Source: Aerococcaceae bacterium NML190073
GTDB lineage: Bacteria > Bacillota > Bacilli > Lactobacillales > Aerococcaceae
NCBI GenBank assembly: GCA_026131555.1
Contig: JAMXJH010000005.1
Location: 1 to 64,000, forward strand
DNA: 64,000 nt
Direction of reading: 5' to 3'
Part shown: positions 1 to 9,296 of the stretch, in pieces
How the letters are laid out: each line of letters begins with the position of its first letter
How positions within the stretch are numbered: the first letter of the stretch is position 1
Notes under the pieces: model-generated
The model's input: the letters and a program-made list of their open reading frames with translations, nothing else
Told to the model about the DNA's origin: nothing
Database searches by the model: none
Position numbers and translations under genes: made by a program

Positions 1-3000
1 GGCTCACTGTTTTTTCAGCGACTTTCTGGTTGCCGTTCATGACTTGGACAGTGATGTTACCTGGACGTTTGTTATCTTGGTTGTTGGCGTCGTCCCATGT
101 TTTCTTACCGGAGATGTCGATGGTTTCAGTGTTGCGGTAGGTGTTGGTAACAGTGAAACCTGTCACTGCATCGCCGCTTACAACCGGTGCATCGTAATTC
201 GCAACGGGGTCTTCTTCTACTGTGTAAGTATATGCGTCGCCTTGCGAATCGTATTTCGGTAAATCTGTAAAGCTGAAGTTCCATTCGTTGCCATTACCTT
301 GGACTTCTTGACGCTTAATCTTTGTACCGTTTTGTAATAGGTGAATTGTAATGCTTGTCGGGCGGGTGTTGAATTTGTTGTTGTAGTCCTGCCAGTCTTT
401 CTTACCTGAGATGTTCACTTTCTCGGTGTTGCAGTATTTATTTTTGACAGTAAAACCATTTGTGACATCGCCTGTAATTTCAGGCGCTTTATAACCTGGA
501 ACGGTATCTTCTTCCACTGTATACTCATAGGCTCTGCCTGATGAATCATATTTATGGAGATTGGTAACTTCTACTCGCCAATTGTTTGCTGCTGTTACCT
601 TTAATGTTTGCAACAGTTGACCGTTACGTTTCAATTTGATTGAGATTTCATTTGGACGAGTGTTGAATTTATTATTATAATCTTCCCATTTCTTCGTTAC
701 ATTAATGCTTATTTTTTCTTCATTTGCATAAGTATTCGTAACAGTTGCCGTTGTTGCTGTTGTTTCTGAAACGGTTGCGGTATAATTTGCAACCGGTAGC
801 TCTTCAACTGTATACACGCTAGGTCCTGTCTTGTCATCCTTATACTTCGGTAAGTCTGTCCATTCAACAGTCGCACCATCTTGTGAGTTGGCAGCGAGTG
901 TTTTAACCGGACCGTAGTCTGCACCGTCACGTTTCAGCTGGAATTGAACTTCCGGACGGTTCGTTGGATCGCCATTAATCCATTTCTTAGTAACTCTAAA
1001 AGTAGTTGTAGCAAGTTTGTTCGTAACGGTTTTTGTGACCATTTTCGTCGGAGTACTGAACTCATCTGCTTTTACTTTTATTTCATCGTTTACAAGCTCA
1101 TAACCCAGAGGTGCTTCTATTTCTCTAATTGTGTAGTTACTTCTTAACAAGTTAGATATACGTCCTGTCCCATCAGAGCCGGTTACGATTTCGCCGATTC
1201 TCTTGCCCGAAATATCGCGAATGACTTCAAATTTGGCACCTGGTAGTGGGCGACCTGCCTCATCCACTTTTTTCATTTCGATAGCAAAAACACTGCCTTC
1301 AATCACAGCCCCTGCTGTTGTGTAAATTTCAACTTCTCGACGAGTCTGCTCTTCAACCGTATTCCATGTCAACGTCGCGCGATTCTCAAAAGGCTCTCCA
1401 ATTTCGGCTTGATAATCCAACCCTATCTTATACGTGATGGCGATACCTTTTCCCTCAGGAATAGTACCTAATTCTAATCGAAACCTTCTATCGCCATTGG
1501 AATCAATTGAATATGTCGGTTGAACATTTAACACTACCGTGTTACGCAAGCGACGGTTATTGTCACTGTCGACATAGTATTCTCCGAGTAACACACGCAA
1601 ATCTCTCATCGTTCCTACGATGCCCGTCACATCTTCCAAAACAACATTCTCCATCAATGCATTCTGTTGGTTGATGACGATATCGTAGTGTAATGTTCTC
1701 CCCGCATCAATAAAGTAGCCATTTTTGCTAAACTGAGTAGGCGGAGACAGTGGTTTTCCTGTATAGTTCAAATTTCCTAAATCAATAATGCGATTCGTTG
1801 CCCCAAAATCAACATTGAATCTTTGTGGAATTGGATGTGGATGTACATTATTTCTATGATCCACACGCATACTAAAGAAGAAGCTTCCTTTGATATCCGA
1901 TTTTTCCTCAACGCCCGGCGCATAAGTGATGGTAGCTGTACGATCCGCTTCACTAAAAGTCAGATGACCAATAACGGTTCCTTGATGCTCCAATACAACA
2001 CTAGGTGTTAAACCGGCAAAAATCATCTCATCCGGCAATTTGACAACGGTTGTATCTCCAGCTTTATATCCGCCATCATTTGGCACAGCGAAGTCAACAG
2101 TTACTTTAAGGTATCCCCATGCTCCCAACGGCACGGTATCATTGAGAGGCTCTTTTGTTGATTCTTTTATCACTGTGATGTTGGTCACAGCATCTCTTGA
2201 TGCCGGCGAGAACATTAGCTGACTTTCCTTCTCTAAATTGAATCCTATTCCGCCGAAATCAAGATAATGTGTCTCTCCTTCATTCGAGTTGGAATGGTTC
2301 CAACCAAAGACCAATTTCAATTCAATCTGTTTGTCCACTTGAGCTTGTCGGAAAAAATCATTGAACTTCACCATGATTCCGCTTTTATCAGACGGTATAA
2401 CTGCCTCACCTACAACATTCCCAAGTGCATCGCGAACGTTAACTTCACTCACACTTTGGAATGATAATGCAGATGGAAATGCCAATGTATAGGTGTCTCC
2501 GGCTTGAATATCAACTGAATCAGCAAATTCTATACGAAACGTTGCTTCCAGTGACCCATCGTATTCTAAAAAAGCACCGTCATTGAGTTCCATTCCATCT
2601 TTTCTCAATATTACAGATGTTAATGTACCTGGAATCTCCATTGGCTCGGTGCGTTGTTGCTTATCTTGTTCTTTATCTTGATCGTCATTCTTATCCTGCT
2701 CTTTATCTTCAGATTCTGTCGTATCGGCAGAGTCTACGATTTCTTCAGAAGATTGCTCCTCTTCTGAACCCTGATGACTGTCTGTAATTGGATTATTTCC
2801 TACTTCATTCTCATTTGTTGTTGGCGGTGTGTCATTTGCGGGAGGCGTGACTTCAATATCTTCATCTATATTATGGGTTCCAAACGGGTACTCTTCACTG
2901 CTATGCTCGACGTCTTCAACTGATGCGACTAAACTCATGACGGCTGCTTCGTTTACGTTTTCTGCACTTTCTGCAAAAATACGTAAAGGACTTACTACGA

Positions 3001-3058
3001 CATTGATTATCATTAACAAAATGATAAACAGACTACTAAACTTACGTGACCTATACAT
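1..3058 (-). CDS. Cna-B/SpaA-type surface adhesin, C-terminus beyond window
   Basis: At least 1019 codons; the C-terminus lies beyond base 1, so a sortase motif cannot be checked. The start at 3058 follows a GGGAAGGAA ribosome site. Residues 1-35 look like a signal peptide. Residues 40-115 are an acidic Asp/Glu/Gln linker with DKEQDK repeats. Then come about 450 residues of Ig-like adhesin fold, a SpaA-like domain (about 2.1 kb from the start, IEMKKVDEAGRPLPGAKFEV), and at least three complete Cna-B repeats of 75-90 aa plus a fourth that is cut. Each repeat has the VTKKW lysine, the YTVEE glutamate and the NTY asparagine expected for isopeptide bonds. Two repeats share DYNNKFNTRP. Ligand unknown; a cell-wall adhesin is the safest reading. 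Confidence 0.9.
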   Translation of the reverse strand, partial: MYRSRKFSSLFIILLMIINVVVSPLRIFAESAENVNEAAVMSLVASVEDVEHSSEEYPFGTHNIDEDIEVTPPANDTPPTTNENEVGNNPITDSHQGSEEEQSSEEIVDSADTTESEDKEQDKNDDQDKEQDKQQRTEPMEIPGTLTSVILRKDGMELNDGAFLEYDGSLEATFRIEFADSVDIQAGDTYTLAFPSALSFQSVSEVNVRDALGNVVGEAVIPSDKSGIMVKFNDFFRQAQVDKQIELKLVFGWNHSNSNEGETHYLDFGGIGFNLEKESQLMFSPASRDAVTNITVIKESTKEPLNDTVPLGAWGYLKVTVDFAVPNDGGYKAGDTTVVKLPDEMIFAGLTPSVVLEHQGTVIGHLTFSEADRTATITYAPGVEEKSDIKGSFFFSMRVDHRNNVHPHPIPQRFNVDFGATNRIIDLGNLNYTGKPLSPPTQFSKNGYFIDAGRTLHYDIVINQQNALMENVVLEDVTGIVGTMRDLRVLLGEYYVDSDNNRRLRNTVVLNVQPTYSIDSNGDRRFRLELGTIPEGKGIAITYKIGLDYQAEIGEPFENRATLTWNTVEEQTRREVEIYTTAGAVIEGSVFAIEMKKVDEAGRPLPGAKFEVIRDISGKRIGEIVTGSDGTGRISNLLRSNYTIREIEAPLGYELVNDEIKVKADEFSTPTKMVTKTVTNKLATTTFRVTKKWINGDPTNRPEVQFQLKRDGADYGPVKTLAANSQDGATVEWTDLPKYKDDKTGPSVYTVEELPVANYTATVSETTATTATVTNTYANEEKISINVTKKWEDYNNKFNTRPNEISIKLKRNGQLLQTLKVTAANNWRVEVTNLHKYDSSGRAYEYTVEEDTVPGYKAPEITGDVTNGFTVKNKYCNTEKVNISGKKDWQDYNNKFNTRPTSITIHLLQNGTKIKRQEVQGNGNEWNFSFTDLPKYDSQGDAYTYTVEEDPVANYDAPVVSGDAVTGFTVTNTYRNTETIDISGKKTWDDANNQDNKRPGNITVQVMNGNQKVAEKTVS

Positions 3059-3125
3059 GATATTCCTTCCCTTCTTTTTTATTATAGTTTATTATAGCGA
3101 TTTTTATAAGTATCGCTATAATCTA

Positions 3126-3155
3126 AGGGTATCCTCATCCCCTCTATTGTGTCAA
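3126..3155 (-). promoter_or_regulatory. Candidate promoter of the adhesin gene
   Basis: TTGACA at 3150-3155 (minus strand), an 18-bp spacer and a poor -10 TACCCT at 3126-3131, about 70 bases upstream of the adhesin start. The -35 is perfect but the -10 is weak. Confidence 0.4.
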
Positions 3156-3229
3156 TTGTTTTTTGTTTTTGTTACCGAATTGTAACATTGCTCAAACTTG
3201 CACAAAGGTGCAGTTAAGATTATGCCATC

Positions 3230-3267
3230 AAAAAAAAAAAAGAATTCGCTTATCTTGCGAATTCTTT
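3230..3267 (-). terminator. Terminator of the fatty-acid operon
   Basis: On the minus strand AAGAATTCGC and GCGAATTCTT form a 10-bp stem followed by an uninterrupted run of about 12 T, directly after accA. Confidence 0.9.
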
Positions 3268-3274
3268 TGTATCG

Positions 3275-4030
3275 TTAAAATTTTCTGAATTTTTGATATT
3301 TTTGTTCCATTCGTTCTTCAACCGGAATTGCTGTCAACTCACGGAAAGTTGATTTAATTTTATTGGTTAAATCAGCGAGAAGTGTATCTTTTTCTTCGAT
3401 GACTTCATCAATAACTGATAATTCTAGCAATTCTCGCGCAGTTAACTTCATAATATCCGCTGCTTTGAAAGCTAGTTTAGCATCCTTCCACAAAATAGAA
3501 GCAAAGCCTTCTGGCGAAAGTATTGCATAAATACTGTTCTCCAGCATCCATACCCGGTCTGCCACCGCCAGTGCGATTGCACCACCACTACCACCTTCTC
3601 CTAGAATAATCGCAATCGTTGGCACTGTTAATTCGCTCATTAATAGCAGACTGCTTGCAATCGCCTCACCTATACCATTCTCTTCTGATTTCGGTGTACA
3701 AGAAGCCCCAGCTGTATTGATCAGCGTCAAAATTGGACGTCTGAATTTCTCGGCTTGCTTCATCAGACGTTGTGCCTTGCGATATCCGGCAGGCCCGGCT
3801 GACCCGAAATTTCGTTTGAGATTTTCTTTGAGTGTTTTGCCTTTTTGGATGCCGATGATGGTAATCGGCTGATTATCCATTAAACCGACGCCGCCGATAA
3901 TTGCCTTGTCATCTGCCATAATGCGATCACCGTGACATTCAATGAAGTTCGAGCAAAGCGCTTGAATAATCTCTTGTGTTGAAATTCGATGCACATCACG
4001 TGCTCTCTGTACAATTTGATAGGCTTGCAT
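3275..4030 (-). CDS. accA: Acetyl-CoA carboxylase carboxyltransferase subunit alpha
   Basis: 251 aa. With AccD it forms the carboxyltransferase that moves CO2 from biotinyl-AccB to acetyl-CoA, giving malonyl-CoA. Crotonase-fold features are visible, including GGVGLMDNQPITIIG, a GPAGYRKAQRLM segment and the oxyanion-type GEGGSGGAIAL near residue 145. It is shorter than the Bacillus or E. coli proteins (about 320 aa) because the N-terminal helical region is missing, as in streptococcal AccA. It is the last gene of the fab operon, one base after accD, with a strong terminator behind it. Confidence 0.95.
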   Translation of the reverse strand: MQAYQIVQRARDVHRISTQEIIQALCSNFIECHGDRIMADDKAIIGGVGLMDNQPITIIGIQKGKTLKENLKRNFGSAGPAGYRKAQRLMKQAEKFRRPILTLINTAGASCTPKSEENGIGEAIASSLLLMSELTVPTIAIILGEGGSGGAIALAVADRVWMLENSIYAILSPEGFASILWKDAKLAFKAADIMKLTARELLELSVIDEVIEEKDTLLADLTNKIKSTFRELTAIPVEERMEQKYQKFRKF

Positions 4031-4031
4031 C

Positions 4032-4886
4032 TTATTCCCCCTTGTGAATGTTCACTAACTGGCTCAGAATTTCCTTCTGACGTGAACGTTCAACAATTTG
4101 ATCAATGAAACCGTACTCCAATACAGTTTCTGCCGTTTGAAATTCATCAGGCAAGGTCGCTTTAATCGTCTGTTCAATCACTCGTTTTCCGGCAAAGCCG
4201 ACTATTGCATGCGGTTCCGCCAAAATAATATCTGCTTGCATGGCGAAGCTGGCTGTTACCCCACCTGTCGTTGGGTGCGTTAACACCGCACAATAGAACA
4301 AACCCGCCTGACTATGTTTGGCAATGGTTTGGCTGACTTTCGCCATTTGCATTAAAGAAAGAATCCCTTCTTGCATTCTTGCTCCACCCGAAGCAATAAA
4401 TAAGATGACAGGCAAACGATGTTCAATCGCATACTCAAAAAGGCGCACAATCTTTTCGCCGACAACCGTTCCCATACTCGCCATCACAAAGCGACTATCC
4501 ATGGCACCAACCGCAATCGGAGCACCATTGAGTTCGGCACTTCCGATGATAATCGCATCTTTTAAGCCGGTACTTTCTTGGAGTTGCGCAAGTTTCTGCG
4601 CATAGTTGGGAAATTGTAACGGGTCTTGACTAACTAATTCCGTTGCCATTTCTCGGAAACTGTTCGCATCGCACAGCCATTGAAGCCGGTCATAAGCCGG
4701 AAACTGCAAATGTGCACCACAATGCGCACAGCAGCGAGTATCCAGTTGCTGCATTTTTACAAAAAGTTTGCGACATTTAGGGCAGCTCTGCATTAAATCA
4801 TCGGGTAAGTCGGCCACTTTCTGAGAGTAATTCTGTGCGTGTGCCGGATTGATCCGGATTTCTTGATTCTTTCGAAATAATCGCAC
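4032..4886 (-). CDS. accD: Acetyl-CoA carboxylase carboxyltransferase subunit beta
   Basis: 284 aa, the usual length. An N-terminal zinc ribbon is clear: CPKC at about residues 35-38 and CAHC about 18 residues later. A crotonase-type carboxyltransferase domain follows, with FIASGGARMQEG and the THPTTGGVTASFA stretch that binds the acyl-CoA and biotin. It partners with AccA and lies between accC and accA with almost no spacing, as expected for a complex whose subunits are made together. Confidence 0.95.
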   Translation of the reverse strand: MRLFRKNQEIRINPAHAQNYSQKVADLPDDLMQSCPKCRKLFVKMQQLDTRCCAHCGAHLQFPAYDRLQWLCDANSFREMATELVSQDPLQFPNYAQKLAQLQESTGLKDAIIIGSAELNGAPIAVGAMDSRFVMASMGTVVGEKIVRLFEYAIEHRLPVILFIASGGARMQEGILSLMQMAKVSQTIAKHSQAGLFYCAVLTHPTTGGVTASFAMQADIILAEPHAIVGFAGKRVIEQTIKATLPDEFQTAETVLEYGFIDQIVERSRQKEILSQLVNIHKGE

Positions 4887-4899
4887 TTGTTATCCCTCC

Positions 4900-6264
4900 T
4901 TACGAACGCTCCGTCCAATTCGGGAGCATCACTTCTTCTAACCACTTCGTGTGGTATTCATCTGCTTGCACGACCGGGTCATGGACTAGGGCTTCCAACA
5001 ATTCCACATTCGTTGTAATTCCTTCAACCATAACCTCCACTAGGGCGCGTTTCAAGACTGCCAAAGCCGCCTCGCGCGTCGGCTGGTGAACAATGATTTT
5101 GGCAATCATTGAATCATAATACGGCGGCAATGTATATTGCGGATACACGGCGCTTTCAATACGTAAACCCATTCCCCCCGCCGGCAAAATCAATTGTTCA
5201 ATCCGCCCGCTAGATGGTCTAAAGTTAGCGAATGGAGCCTCCGCATTCAAACGGCATTCAATCGCAACACCATTAAACTGAATATCCGACTGCTGATAAG
5301 CTAACCGTTCGCCTGCCGCAATTAAAATCTGTTGCTTGACAATGTCCACACCCGTAATCATTTCCGTAATCGGATGCTCCACCTGCAAACGCGTATTCAT
5401 CTCCATAAAGTAAATACGATTGGCTTCATCTACCAAAAATTCAATCGTTCCCGCATTCGTATAGCCAATTGCTTGAGCGGCTTTCACAGCCAATCGACAC
5501 ACTTCCTGACGCGTTTGCTCCGTTAAAGACTGAGCGGGAGCAATTTCGATAACTTTCTGATTATTACGTTGTAAAGAACAGTCGCGTTCACCGAGATGAA
5601 TGACATTGCCATATGAATCTGCTAGCAATTGCACTTCAATGTGCTTTGCGGGATAAATAATCCGCTCAATATACAAATCTTGGTTACCATAAACCGTTTG
5701 CGTTTCCAGCTGTGCCTGATTGAATAATTCTTCAAATTGTTCAGCTAGTTCAACACGGCGCATCCCTTTTCCACCGCCACCGTCGGCAGCTTTAATAATC
5801 AATGGAAAACCTATTTCGTCCGCAATTTGCCATGCTTCGTCCAATGTATGGACTAACCCTTGACTTCCGGGTGTAACTGGGACACCTGCTTGACGCATGG
5901 TGTGACGCGCATTTTGCTTATTGCCCATCGCCTCAATGACTTGGCTCTTCGGTCCAATGAAAGCAATACCTACTTCTTCACACAAAGCAACAAAATCACT
6001 TCGTTCTGATAGAAATCCATAGCCAGGATGAATCGCATCCGCTCCTGTTACTAAAGCGGCACTTAAGATAGCAGGAATATTCTGATACGAGTCAAGGCTC
6101 TTGGCAGGACCTATACAGATTGCTTCGTCCGCTAGTTGTGTGTGCAATGCATCGCGGTCCGCCTCACTAAAGACAGCAATCGATGTAATCCCCATTTCTC
6201 GCAAAGTTCGGATAATGCGGACGGCAATTTCGCCACGGTTTGCTATCAATACTTTTTTGAACAT
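4900..6264 (-). CDS. accC: Biotin carboxylase
   Basis: 454 aa. It carboxylates the biotin of AccB using ATP and bicarbonate. The N-terminal biotin carboxylase fold starts MFKKVLIANRGEIAVRIIRTL, followed by an ATP-grasp domain with the glycine loop KAADGGGGKGMR at about residues 160-170 and the catalytic stretch FMEMNTRLQVEHPITE near 285-300. Length fits the family (about 450). It starts one base after fabZ ends. Confidence 0.97.
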   Translation of the reverse strand: MFKKVLIANRGEIAVRIIRTLREMGITSIAVFSEADRDALHTQLADEAICIGPAKSLDSYQNIPAILSAALVTGADAIHPGYGFLSERSDFVALCEEVGIAFIGPKSQVIEAMGNKQNARHTMRQAGVPVTPGSQGLVHTLDEAWQIADEIGFPLIIKAADGGGGKGMRRVELAEQFEELFNQAQLETQTVYGNQDLYIERIIYPAKHIEVQLLADSYGNVIHLGERDCSLQRNNQKVIEIAPAQSLTEQTRQEVCRLAVKAAQAIGYTNAGTIEFLVDEANRIYFMEMNTRLQVEHPITEMITGVDIVKQQILIAAGERLAYQQSDIQFNGVAIECRLNAEAPFANFRPSSGRIEQLILPAGGMGLRIESAVYPQYTLPPYYDSMIAKIIVHQPTREAALAVLKRALVEVMVEGITTNVELLEALVHDPVVQADEYHTKWLEEVMLPNWTERS

Positions 6265-6265
6265 A

Positions 6266-6700
6266 TTATTTAACTCCGATAATGAATGTCATTTCTGCTT
6301 CTGCTACTTTTTTGTCGCCGACGAATGCTTGTCCGAAGCCAATACCGGCATTTTTCTTCAATTTCACGATATCGACTTGCAAGCGTAACACATCGCCCGG
6401 TACTACCTTCTGACGAAACTTTACTTTGTTCAAACCACCGAGATAGGCTGTTTTCCCTTCAAAATCCGGCATTTGTAACAAAGGAATTGAACCCGCTTGA
6501 GCTAATGCTTCACAAATTAGTACCCCCGGCATTACCGGTTCTCCCGGGAAATGTCCTTGGAAAAACTGCTCATTGATTGTCACGTTTTTGCGACAAACAA
6601 TCTTGGTGCCCGGTTCTAGTTCGTCCACTGCATCGATAAAGCAAATCGGGTAGCGGTTCGGGATAATATCCATCACTTGTTGGGCTGTTAATAATGTCAT
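6266..6700 (-). CDS. fabZ: 3-hydroxyacyl-ACP dehydratase
   Basis: 144 aa hot-dog fold enzyme that dehydrates 3-hydroxyacyl-ACP during elongation. The catalytic motif GHFPGEPVMPGVLICEALAQAG (about residues 50-70) has the active His and Glu. It starts after a GGAGGACAATT ribosome site. No fabM-like isomerase gene accompanies it in this operon, so how cis-unsaturated acids are made cannot be told from the window. Confidence 0.96.
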   Translation of the reverse strand: MTLLTAQQVMDIIPNRYPICFIDAVDELEPGTKIVCRKNVTINEQFFQGHFPGEPVMPGVLICEALAQAGSIPLLQMPDFEGKTAYLGGLNKVKFRQKVVPGDVLRLQVDIVKLKKNAGIGFGQAFVGDKKVAEAEMTFIIGVK

Positions 6701-6767
6701 AATTGTCCTCCTTGATAATTGGCTATAAAGTTTCAGTAATGTTATTGCCTGTACTTAAACGTTTATC

Positions 6768-7220
6768 TTAACCGATGACAAATAGTGTTTGTCCGTATTC
6801 TACAACTGATTCATTGGCTACAAGAACTTCTCTTACAACCCCTGATACCGGCGCTTGAATTTCATTCATCAATTTCATTGCTTCAACCAAACAGAGCACG
6901 TCACCTTTTTGAACTTCGTCACCAACGTTCACATATGGTTCAGCATCCGGTTTCGGTTGCAAATAAACCACTCCCACTAAAGGAGCAGATACTTCTGTTC
7001 CATTAGCGATTGCAGCAGGTGGTTCCGGCAGTTCATTTGATGGTGTGAGCACTGGCGAAACTTCGGTTGGTTGAGCAACTACTTCTTGTTGCGATGCTTG
7101 TTGAAGTTGTGGAACTTTTTTGGAAAGGATGATGTGTGCACCTTCACTACGATATTCCAAATAGGCGACATCGGATTGGTCGAGCTTGTCGATTAGGCGT
7201 TCAATTTCTTGATACGGCAT
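6768..7220 (-). CDS. accB: Biotin carboxyl carrier protein
   Basis: 150 aa from the ATG at 7220, which shares one base with the fabF stop (TAATG) and follows GGGAGG. The longer frame upstream runs into fabF and is not used. An N-terminal helical segment is followed by a Pro/Ala/Glu-rich flexible linker and the biotinyl domain with the biotin-accepting lysine in VEAMKLMNEI near residue 115. It carries carboxybiotin between AccC and AccAD. Confidence 0.95.
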   Translation of the reverse strand: MPYQEIERLIDKLDQSDVAYLEYRSEGAHIILSKKVPQLQQASQQEVVAQPTEVSPVLTPSNELPEPPAAIANGTEVSAPLVGVVYLQPKPDAEPYVNVGDEVQKGDVLCLVEAMKLMNEIQAPVSGVVREVLVANESVVEYGQTLFVIG

Positions 7221-8455
7221 TAAGCTCCCTCCCAACGTTTGAAGCATAAGACAGCGTTGTGTCCGCCAAAACCGAGTGAATTGGATAAGGCGTAATTTAC
7301 TTGTTGTTCGCGACCTGCCTGTGGCACATAATCTAAATCGCAAGCTTCATCTGCTTGTTGCAGACCTAACGTCGCCGGGACAAAACTATCGTGCAAAGCT
7401 TTCACACATACAATTGCTTCCACTCCGCCGGCACCACCTAATAAGTGTCCGAAGTGTCCTTTCGAGCTGGAAACTGCCACTTTATAAGCATGATTACCTA
7501 AAGCGTACTTGATAGCCGTCGTTTCGCCGGAATCGTTTGTTGGTGTACTGGTTCCGTGTGCATTGATGTAATCCACTTGTTCTGCTTGAATGCCAGCCAT
7601 TTCAATCGCCTGCTTCATTGCCTCTCCGGCGCCGCTACCATCCGGTGTAGGTGCTGTCATATGATAAGCATCAGAATTCGCACCATAGCCGACTACTTCT
7701 GCATAAATGGTTGCATTGCGTGCTTGTGCTGAGGAGAGTGATTCAAGAAACAGAATACCGGCTCCTTCACCCATGACGAAACCGTCACGATCTTTATCGA
7801 AAGGACGAGATGCGGTAGCCGCATCTTCATTCGTTGACAATGCTGTTAAAGCCGCAAATCCACCAATTCCAATCTCGTTGATAGTCGCTTCACATCCTCC
7901 GGCAAGGCAAGCATCCAATAAGCCGAATTTTATTTTCAAAAAAGCTTCCCCAATCGAATTCGTCGCACTGGCGCATGCCGTTACAATATCCAGACTAGGC
8001 CCCTTAGCACCCAACTTCATTGAGATATTGCCTGCCGCCATATTTCCAATTGTGAGTGGCACAAATAATGGTGGAATACGCTTAGGACCTTTATCAATCA
8101 TCTTGCGAATACCTTTCTCAATCTCAATTAAGCCGCCGATACCTGAACTTACTAACACACCCACACGAGCATCATTGTCGGCGAGCGGGTAACCACTCAT
8201 GTTAATCGCTTCAACCGAGGCTGCAACCGCATATTGCGAGAAGAAATCCATTCGTTGATATTCTTTACGCTCCATTGTCAACGAAGGGTCGAAATTCTTT
8301 ACTTCGGCAGCAACATGAACGCCTGTGCTGCTTGCATCAAATTTAGTAATCGGTGCAATGCCTGATTGATTTGCACGCATGCTCGCCCAAAATTCATCAA
8401 TGTTATTCCCAATTGGTGAAATGGTTCCCAATCCTGTTACTACTACTCTTTCCAT
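7220..8455 (-). CDS. fabF: 3-oxoacyl-ACP synthase II
   Basis: 411 aa from the ATG at 8455, chosen because AGGAGG lies five bases upstream; an in-frame start further up lacks this. Thiolase fold beginning MERVVVTGLGTISPIGNN. The active-site Cys is in TACASATNSIG near residue 165, and the catalytic histidines are in NAHGTSTPTNDSGE and SSKGHFGHLLGGAGG. It condenses malonyl-ACP with acyl-ACP for chain elongation. Length matches FabF (about 410). Confidence 0.97.
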   Translation of the reverse strand: MERVVVTGLGTISPIGNNIDEFWASMRANQSGIAPITKFDASSTGVHVAAEVKNFDPSLTMERKEYQRMDFFSQYAVAASVEAINMSGYPLADNDARVGVLVSSGIGGLIEIEKGIRKMIDKGPKRIPPLFVPLTIGNMAAGNISMKLGAKGPSLDIVTACASATNSIGEAFLKIKFGLLDACLAGGCEATINEIGIGGFAALTALSTNEDAATASRPFDKDRDGFVMGEGAGILFLESLSSAQARNATIYAEVVGYGANSDAYHMTAPTPDGSGAGEAMKQAIEMAGIQAEQVDYINAHGTSTPTNDSGETTAIKYALGNHAYKVAVSSSKGHFGHLLGGAGGVEAIVCVKALHDSFVPATLGLQQADEACDLDYVPQAGREQQVNYALSNSLGFGGHNAVLCFKRWEGA

Positions 8456-8573
8456 AGTTTCCTCCTCTAGAAAAGTCCTATCTTCTTGCGTCAATATTCA
8501 ATCTAACAAATTTATCCTCAAATTACAACTTTACACATCAACGAATACTCAAATGTTATTTGAACATCATATG

Positions 8574-9296
8574 TTACATATTCAAGCCACCGTTAACTTC
8601 AATCACTTGTCCGGTAATGTAATCATTTTGGATAAGAAATTCGACGCATTTCGCAATATCCTTTGGTTGTCCGAAACGCTTTAGCGGAATGGTTGCCAAC
8701 ATCGTGTCCTTCACGCGATCACTTAGTTGATCTGTCATATCCGTTTCAATGAATCCTGGCGCAATCGCATTGACCGTAATTTGGCGACCGGCTAACTCCT
8801 TCGCTACCGACTTCGTGAAACCAATCATACCCGCTTTACTTGCTGCATAATTGGCCTGGCCGGCATTTCCGGTAATACCGACAATACTCGTAATATTGAT
8901 AATCCGCCCAAAACGTTGCTTCAACATAACCGGCGTTGCATGCCGACATAGATTGAAACAACCGTTCAAATTCGTTTGAACGACCGCATTAAAGTCCGCT
9001 TCGGTCATACGCATCAACAAACCATCACGCGTAATCCCAGCATTATTGACTAGCACATCCAAACGACCGAAATTCTGAACAATTTGTGCAATCATTTCTT
9101 GTGCCTGTTCGAAATTACTAATGTCGCCTGTAACTGTAGCCGGCGCTAACGCACATCCTTCAAATTCAGCTAACACCTCCGGCGCAATATCCGAACGACT
9201 ATTCAACACCACTTGATGACCCAAATCCGCCAAGTGCTTTGCAATCGCCAAACCAATTCCACGAGAACTTCCCGACACTAAACATACTAAACTCAT
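8574..9296 (-). CDS. fabG: 3-oxoacyl-ACP reductase
   Basis: 240 aa short-chain dehydrogenase. It has the Rossmann motif SGSSRGIGLAIA near the N-terminus, NNAG near residue 88, and the Ser-Tyr-Lys active site (ITSIVGITGNAGQANYAASKAG). It reduces 3-oxoacyl-ACP with NADPH. Its ATG overlaps the fabD stop by four bases, suggesting coupled translation. The 118 bases between it and fabF hold no gene, only an AT-rich stretch with a short palindrome. Confidence 0.97.
   Translation of the reverse strand: MSLVCLVSGSSRGIGLAIAKHLADLGHQVVLNSRSDIAPEVLAEFEGCALAPATVTGDISNFEQAQEMIAQIVQNFGRLDVLVNNAGITRDGLLMRMTEADFNAVVQTNLNGCFNLCRHATPVMLKQRFGRIINITSIVGITGNAGQANYAASKAGMIGFTKSVAKELAGRQITVNAIAPGFIETDMTDQLSDRVKDTMLATIPLKRFGQPKDIAKCVEFLIQNDYITGQVIEVNGGLNM

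Noticed and set aside
2829-3185. 118-codon plus-strand frame at the adhesin N-terminus
   Set aside because: Antisense to the adhesin signal peptide and linker, with stop-poor AT-rich continuation; no ribosome site.
7707-8192. 161-codon plus-strand frame within fabF
   Set aside because: It is antisense to a clear fabF gene and follows its codon structure; no start signals.
8549-8563. Palindrome TCAAATGTTATTTGA between fabG and fabF as a FabT box
   Set aside because: The half-sites are in the opposite order to FabT boxes (TTTGA...TCAAA), and no promoter is visible with it.
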